This document shows positions 57,232 to 64,000 of a stretch of 64,000 nucleotides of DNA, in pieces. A program made the position numbers and the translations under genes. The notes under the pieces were generated by a model. It made no database searches, was not told where the DNA came from, and worked only from the letters and a program-made list of their open reading frames with translations. The first letter of the stretch is position 1; each line of letters starts with the position of its first letter. Source of the stretch: Dactylorhiza incarnata (lineage: Eukaryota > Streptophyta > Magnoliopsida > Asparagales > Orchidaceae); the NCBI GenBank assembly GCA_033032865.1, contig JAWHQI010000016.1:19145001-19209000 (forward strand), in the 5' to 3' direction.

Positions 57232-58365
57232 TGTTGGATCGGTAAGCCCCCTTAGAGAGGGGGTGAATAAGGGTTTTAAAAACTTATATTATATTTTGAT
57301 ATATTTGAGATTATAAGAGATTAAAATAAGAAATCAAGCAAATCAATTGAAATAAAATTGATACATCATTTTATTAATATGAAAAGAAAAGTTACAAAAC
57401 TTGATTTCTTATAAGGCTAGAAATCGAAGGCGAATAATAAAAAGACTTTTTCGTTTTCTATCCCGACTCGTATCCCCACGAACCGGTGGCTTTAGCCTAT
57501 CCTTCCCCGGATACGGCCTCAAGCCGCTCTAGCCAATCCTTCCCCGGATATGGCCTCGAGCACCCCCTAGATCTACACCCTAGACCTAGTCGCCAACACG
57601 AGACGAGTTTCTGCCCTAAGTCCTACCCAGACCTAGTCGCCAACACGAGGCGAATTTACTACACGATTTAAAAGAGATGAAACAAATAACAACAATATAA
57701 AAACTCCCTATATGGATCTCTTGGAGAAGTAGACGAAGACCCGCAGAGTATGATCGTAGTCGATGCGATCTTTCGTCATAACGATGAAGCGTGTTGAAAT
57801 CTTCTCCAATGATATCCTTAAGCCTTCATGGATTTGTGGGAGTCTCTCTCCGAATCTTCCTCTATATGTTGTGGCACGAAGCTCTGGAATTTCGGATCTT
57901 GAGAGGATGAAGAAGACGGATCCAAGGGGTCATTTTTATAGCCTTGGAGCTAGCGCCTGCGCTATCGCTACCGCCGACGCTATCCCGATTTAGGAAATAT
58001 TCTCCGCGTGAGAATCTTTCATTTTAAGCAAGTCGGCCGCCTTCCTCCTGTGCTTTGTGCTACCGCCTGCACTACCCGATATCGCCTGCGCTAGATGCTA
58101 CCGCCCGCGTTAGATGCTATCGCCTGACGTTATCTCCTTCTATATCTGCCTCCTGAAATTGCTCTATTCAGAGCTAGCGCCTGCGCTAGGTGCTACCGCC
58201 GGCGCTAGTGGACATGTTGGAATTTTGGCTTCAAACTTGGGGGCAACCTTCATATGTTATCCTTGAGTCATGACTTTTTTCCTGCACACTTAAACACACA
58301 AGATCAAATACACATAAGATTTGTTATTCTCAAACCTAGGAGATGCGGAAGACCATGTTCCAACA
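57232..58365 (-). repeat. 3' LTR of gag-only SIRE-like element 2
   Basis: The LTR is 1,134 bp, TGTTGGA...TCCAACA. Minus-strand TATA box CTATAAAAATG at 57931-57941, with GAGCTAGCGCC / TACCGCC motifs directly upstream (57946-58215). Confidence 0.9.
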
Positions 58366-61300
58366 AACTTCCCCTTTTGATAATAACAAATCCATTAATG
58401 ATAAATCAGAGCATTAATATATAAGCATGATGAAACCTACTTTTGTGTGTGTGAGAGAGATGACTTAGGATAATTGTTGATTTTGGTATTTAGAATTGCT
58501 CCCCCTAAATACATGCTCCCCCTATGTGAATGCTCCCCTAATATGTGAGCTATCATCTTACTCATTAGTTATGTTAGTTTTCCCATTTGATAGCGATTAT
58601 TATTTATCATGTTAGTTCTCCCCCTTTTGTTATTAGCAAAAATGGGCAAGGAAGCAATAGACATAAAAAGGTTTTTTTATTAAAAGATAATGCATGCTCG
58701 AACTTTTTAGAGGAAATGACATGATAAGGAGTTTTAAGCATAATAAGGTAATGATTTCCAAGTAACCAATCTACCCAGACAATATGTCTACACCCTAGCT
58801 CCGTACTAAGTGAAGGATGGTCATGAGGAGCTGCATACATGCCGTAGGTTGGGGTGTTAGTCCCATATGCAAACACTAGAAAATACTCTACCTAGCACTC
58901 TTCCCCCCAGTGCCTCGCAAGGCCCCACTGGAATCCTCCCCGGTTAAGGACAAGACATGACTTAGAGGTTAAGTTATCTAATGTCAACAACTATACGCCC
59001 TCGCCCCTCGCTATGGCGAGATATGTAATCATGGGATAATAATCATTGGAAACATTAAGCATTTAAATCTAATGATATGTTCCTAGTCTATGAGGTTTAT
59101 ATTTTTATTTGAAGTTTTGAAAAGCTCACATAGCTATTTTGAAATCCATTAATGAATCAGAGTTTTTAGCATAAAATGATATTCATGTTAGAACAACCAA
59201 TATAAATTTTGCCAAGCAGGTCTACCACTTGTTGAAATTTTTTTTTTGAGATTTAAGACTTTGATATAAGCATGAAAGCGCAAGGTAAAAAATATATGGT
59301 GATGATGCGGAAGACTTATAGAAATACAAGAAACATCTTTTTGTAATCATGTCTATTCATAAGAAGATATATGAGTTAAATTCCAAAAAGGAAGATGTTT
59401 TTGTAAATCAATTTCCATTTAAAATCTTTAAGTTTGACAATAAAGTAACCAAGCATGAAATAATGTTATCAAAAAGAGATTACTACAATGTTATTTTACT
59501 TCACAAATTCAAAACATACAAAATATTGTAGAGAGCATGTTAAGTTATTTAGTGCATTTATATATAAAGAGTAGTATAAAATTTAGCATTATGATCCAAT
59601 ACTCATGAGAAGAAGTGTTATGAACGATAATGATGTGCACATACGTGTATTTTGAATAGAGTAAACAAATGATTTAATAAAAAATACAAGACATATGTAG
59701 AGTAAAGTGCACAATGAAATACAAATAATTTTACTTTCACACACTTCAATGCACAAAGAAAATGTACAACTACTAAGGTGCTTTGCATACACAATGCTCA
59801 TTAAGATTTATCAGGGTGCAAAGTAGTGTTTGGGGGATCACATACTTTATTTTTAAATATTGATTTTTGTGATCCGGTGTACTTAAGAATAAGTGATGTA
59901 AAGAGAAAGCTTATAGTTTGCACAAGACACTTTACTATTCTTTCCAAGGTGTTCAACCTCACAATGCTCATTAAGACTTATCAGGAGGTTCAAGTAGTGT
60001 TTGGTGGAGTTATCTTTGTCAATTTATTTCATGATTTTTGTTTTGTACAAAGTTCTCTGAATACACTTATTTTGCAAACCAATTGAATTTTGAAAATACA
60101 TCCACTTTTCTTAATATTAAGAGTGCAAATAAAAGTAGTGTAGGTAAGATACTTGTGCAAATTTTAATTCATTGTACAATTACAATACACAAGCAAGCAT
60201 TCTTAGATTAAGAACATATGTAGACTTTGCCATGATAAGTGAGTGAAGAAAGATCATTATCAAACATAAAATATTTACTCATACTTAGAGACATGCTAAG
60301 CTTGGTTCTACACAACTTTTACAATACAATCGATGCACATGTGATTAGATATATCAAAGCATGATAAAAACAATGTTCAAAGTAGTTTGAAAAGATAAAT
60401 TGTACCATTGTAGAAGGTCGAAATAATAGATTAGACCATGCTTAATATTAACAAAAAAATCCATAAGGTTTTATTGATATTTTGAAAAATAATTTTGATT
60501 TAAAGTTTGAACTCTTATAATTGATTTTGGACTTCCCGAGGTCTACCCTGTGAGGGGTTCGCCCGGTACTAGGAGATGTGATGGGATGATAACCCAAATC
60601 TCCCTTTCGCAAGATACATGTAAATAAAAAAGTTAAGTTCAAAAAATAATTTTTGATACTTGTTTTTGTTTTATATTTTTGTATTTGATTTTTGCATATA
60701 TAAATAGAAATTAAACAAATAACCAAAGAAAGGAAGTAAGAAAAATATTTTTTGCAATTTGGCAATTTTGTATTTTAATTTTTCAAAAATCAATTAAAGA
60801 CAGAAATGCAAAAATAAGTAGTACATATAATAGAGCATATTTTTAGAGATTTTTCAAAATTTTAAAAATACAGAAAATCAGACACTCGAGCTAACGCCGG
60901 CGCTAGCGCTAGCGTGACAAACAGTACACTATTTTTCAAGATTTTGGAAATTCGGATTATTGATCTTGATTAAGTGTCCCACGAGTAGTTTAATGCAGAA
61001 ATTTTAGAAATTTTGAAGATGCCTAGATAGTGCAAATTGCATGAAACATTAACAATTTTGTATATGACTTTACCAAATAAACATTGCATGAGATATATTT
61101 TATTATATCTTTATTTTAACTTTTCTAAAGGCTTGTGTTTATCAAAATAATATAACTTGAAAAAGATAGAAAATGAAGACACAAGATATCATGTTCGAAT
61201 AATCCAAATAAGCATGATTTAAATGATTAGTATGAGATGATGTTTATGCAAAGAATAACAAAGATATGTCCTAGAGAAGAATACACAACCTGTATATCTT

Positions 61301-62261
61301 GGTAAACATATAAAACCTAACATAGATACTAATATTCTTTAGCTGATAATGTTAGTATGATAAGTTTGAGATTAATGTTATGTCAAAGTATGATAGTGTT
61401 TCAATTTATAGACCTAGAATGAAGTGAAGATTTTATTTGATTTGATCTTATTGATAACAAGATGATTCTAAGGTCTAAACTTGAAATAAATCACAATACA
61501 CACATAATACACCAACCATAGTATGTAATTATAATATCAATTGTCATCATATAATTCATATAAATGTGATAGAAAATAGTTATTTTTAGAAGACTTTTGA
61601 TATGACTTATAATATATGATTTTAGAGAATTTTAGCAAATGACATCAATAGATCATGGTGGTGCATGTGAATTTAATATTCATTATGATGGTAAATTCTT
61701 TCAATACATTTTAGTATTTTTCCTTTTAATTATGAATTTTGAATATAATGTGATTTTTGATAGGTGAACAATAGTGATGGTTTAGATCATGTTTGACATC
61801 ATGGAGTGAACACAATACAATTTTTGTTTTAAAAAGAAAAAATATTGAAAATTGAACTTTCTTGTAAATCTTGAACTTTCTTTTAGATCATGTTATTTCT
61901 CTAATTTTGTTGGTGAAGGCTAAAGAACTTAATAGCCTAATAACTTGATTTAATTAAAATAGCTTATAGCAAATTTATAGTTCAATTTATATGGATACTA
62001 TATGATATATATAAGCAATGAATATAAGAAAGATAGATAGGTCATAAAAATATGATTTTGAATTTTGATCAATTTGATTTATAAACTCATTAAGTTTTAA
62101 GAGATAAAATCATATTTCCAATAATATATAAGATGATCATAACATGATAGCTTAAAAAATTAGAAAACAAAAAGAAAAATTAAAAGACATTAAAGCATAT
62201 CATGAAGTAGAAATTTGTATATTTCATTTTGAAATATTCTATTTCATGCATTTGGTGATAC
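58366..62261. other. Non-coding interior of gag-only element 2
   Basis: AT-rich. Contains the duplicated TTAAGA(C/T)TTATCAGG blocks (about 59770-59840 and 59945-60015), the conserved block (60525-60620), an AACGCCGGCGCTAGCGCTAG motif (60894-60913) and the extra segment 58750-59045. No supported coding region. Confidence 0.6.
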
Positions 62262-63690
62262 CTAATGAATAAGAGATTTAGGTATCCAAAGGAGATCAAG
62301 TGTGGTGGTTCCTTTGGGTACCCAAATATAACGTGTAGGTTTGTGGGTAGATAGTGATGAATGAGTCCTTTCTTGTGAAGTTAATGTTTCATTTTTAATT
62401 TTGGGCCTCCATTCAAATCTTGGTTTATTGTTATTCTTATGTATCAAATTTCCATTGTGATTATCGAAAGTATTGTTCATAGGAAATTTTTGCATATTTG
62501 AATTTAATTTGGGAGATACATATTTTTTTAAATAATAGTGATTTGGATTTTGATTTACAAAAATTTTGTGTTTCTTACTCCCATTATTAGACTTAGTTAC
62601 AATATTCATATTCATATTCAACTTGCTTTTAGATATTGCTTGATATTGTGAATTTGTATTTATAATTTTCATAAGCAGGTTGATTTTTTATTTTAATTCA
62701 TCATTTTTTATCATAAGATTATGTCTAGCTTTATTATAAAAGCAATTGTGTTATTTTTAAGAGTAAAAACAATAGAGTCATATGAGTTTGATAATTATTT
62801 CTAAATTCCTCAAATGTTTCATCCATCTCTTTGATTTCAATTTTATAACTTTTGCATGTAGTACAATCACTTTTTAAGGATGAATTTTATAAAGATAGTT
62901 TTTCATTATGTTCTTTTACAAAAATAAGTTCTTTTTCAAGTTCCTTGAATTTTTCTTTAATATCATTACAATCAAAACAATGTTTTATATTTTCATGAAA
63001 AAAACTAGCAGAATTTGATTTTACTTTGACCTTTGCTTTTAAACCTTTATTTTCTAAGCGCAATTTGCAATTTGCATTTTGTAATTTCTTAATTTTGCGC
63101 TTTGTAATTCGTAGCAATTGTAAAGTAGAAATAGAATTGCAAACAATAAGAGAATTTGATTTCCTTACGGTGCTTTTGGATGCGGTGAGATTTGAGCATA
63201 TAGTTTCTTCGTTATCTTCATCTTTTTGGCACACCTCTTCCAAAGATAAGATTTATTCTTTTCCACTTGATGTGCACACCATTAATCCATCATGAGCGGA
63301 GCTTTTTTGAACATTTGTGCAGGCTTGTATGTTCTCCACTTCTTGTGTTTGTTCCATACCTGTGAGAGGAAAATCATACATTTCTTAAAGAAATTTTCAT
63401 ACTTTGTATGCACTAGAAAAACAATATATTAATTTAAAAATTTCTTGAGATAAAACATAAAAGATACTATTCAAAGCCTTTTGCATTTATGTGACGTTCC
63501 TTTTTATTTGTTTCATCCGCTGGTCTTACTATTGCTATATTCCATGCTTCGATATCTAAATTTTTAATAAATTTTTTCATTAAAAATTTCCACCCTTTAT
63601 AATTTCTTCCTTCAAATAAAGGTGGTGCTAGTGATTTTCCTTCTTCATAAAAATTTCCCTCACTAATAGAACGAGATCATGAGACGCCAT
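62262..63690 (-). pseudogene. gag: Copia gag relic of element 2
   Basis: Starts at the equivalent ATG near 63690 (MASHDL), but a missing base throws the frame within ten codons, unlike element 1. Fragments follow: a Lys/Glu-rich coiled coil (63243-62887) and a C-terminal piece (62672-62262) with FEWRPKIKNETLTSQ, RYIWVPKG and LLWIPKSLIH. These align with element 1 throughout. Several stops occur between. Cannot encode intact Gag. Confidence 0.75.
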
Positions 63691-63739
63691 TATTCCCGGT
63701 TGTTAGACCGATTTGGAATAAAACCGCTCTGATATCACT

Positions 63740-64000
63740 TGTTGGATCGGTAGGCGCCCTTAGAGGGGGGTGAATAAGGGTTTTAAAAACTTATATTATA
63801 TTTTGATATATTTGAGATTATAAGAGATTAAAATAAGAAATCAAGCAAATCAATTGAAATAAAATTGAGACATCATTTTATTAATATGAAAAGAAAAGTT
63901 ACAAAACTTGATTTCTTATAACGCTAGAAATCGAAGGCGAATAATAAAAAGACTTTTTCGTTTTCTATCCCAATTCGTATCCCCACGAACCGGTGGGTTT
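63740..64000 (-). repeat. 5' LTR of gag-only element 2, partial
   Basis: Starts TGTTGGATCGG next to the primer-binding site and matches 57232 onward; cut by the window end. Confidence 0.9.

Larger units (their letters stand above)
57232..64000 (-). mobile_element. Gag-only SIRE-like copia element (family member 2), runs off right edge
   Basis: 3' LTR 57232-58365, polypurine tract (AAAAGGGGAAGTT on minus) at 58366-58379, non-coding interior, gag relic (63690 to 62262), primer-binding site 63728-63739 (TGATATCAGAGC on minus, one change from the consensus) and 5' LTR from 63740 to beyond 64000. Same architecture and colinear interior as 18998-25843; pol is again absent. It carries an extra about 290-bp GC-richer segment (58750-59045) not present in member 1. 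Target duplication cannot be checked; the left flank is TTTCT. Confidence 0.88.

Overview
The window is nuclear DNA of a land plant, most likely a flowering plant with a repeat-rich genome. It carries two exons of a chloroplast-targeted thylakoid protein gene (TLP18.3/TPM-domain family) with GT-AG introns. Nearly everything else is plant LTR retrotransposon sequence (copia/SIRE-like, Tat-type and Tekay-like gypsy), with relics of FAR1/MULE and hAT transposons, a Tourist-like MITE and tiny SINE tails. Nothing bacterial or organellar was seen. The species cannot be named from this sequence.

Layout, left half. Positions 1-3683 are the 3' end of a plus-strand SIRE-like copia element (LTR 2152-3683), itself interrupted by a GC-rich LTR-like insertion (945-2115). 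A FAR1-type transposase relic on the minus strand follows, from about 32680 down to 4570. It is split by one 25.65-kb nest (6131-31781) flanked by a near-perfect 5-bp duplication (TTTAG/TTTAA). The nest is a minus-strand copia-like element with a gag, no recognisable pol and two diverged tandem copies of a plant-transposon-protein ORF. It has been hit by a giant gypsy solo LTR (8288-16846, duplication CTCCT), which carries a second gypsy solo LTR (13652-16239, duplication ACTAT). It was also hit by a complete gag-only SIRE-like element (18998-25843, duplication ATTAG).

Layout, right half. Exon 1 of the TLP18.3-type gene is 34569-34994 and exon 2 is 55831-56023. The 20,836-bp intron between them holds a copia fragment, two 45-50-bp SINE tails with perfect 15-16-bp duplications, a degenerate Tat-type gypsy with an antisense ORF, a hAT relic, a 2.15-kb gag-only LTR element (48063-50210), copia fragments and a copia solo LTR (50923-52568, duplication TACAC). 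Exon 3 is not in the window. From 57232 to beyond the right edge lies a second member of the gag-only SIRE-like family.

Recurring theme. Most TATA-bearing LTRs here carry, beside the TATA box, a cluster of short CpG-rich, often palindromic motifs specific to that family. The giant gypsy LTR instead has about 20 TTGAC/GTCAA (W-box-like) sites upstream of its TATA box. One 11-bp core (TGCGTCGACTT) recurs in an unrelated gypsy LTR and copia LTR. I consider these promoter motif arrays the most interesting signal in the window.
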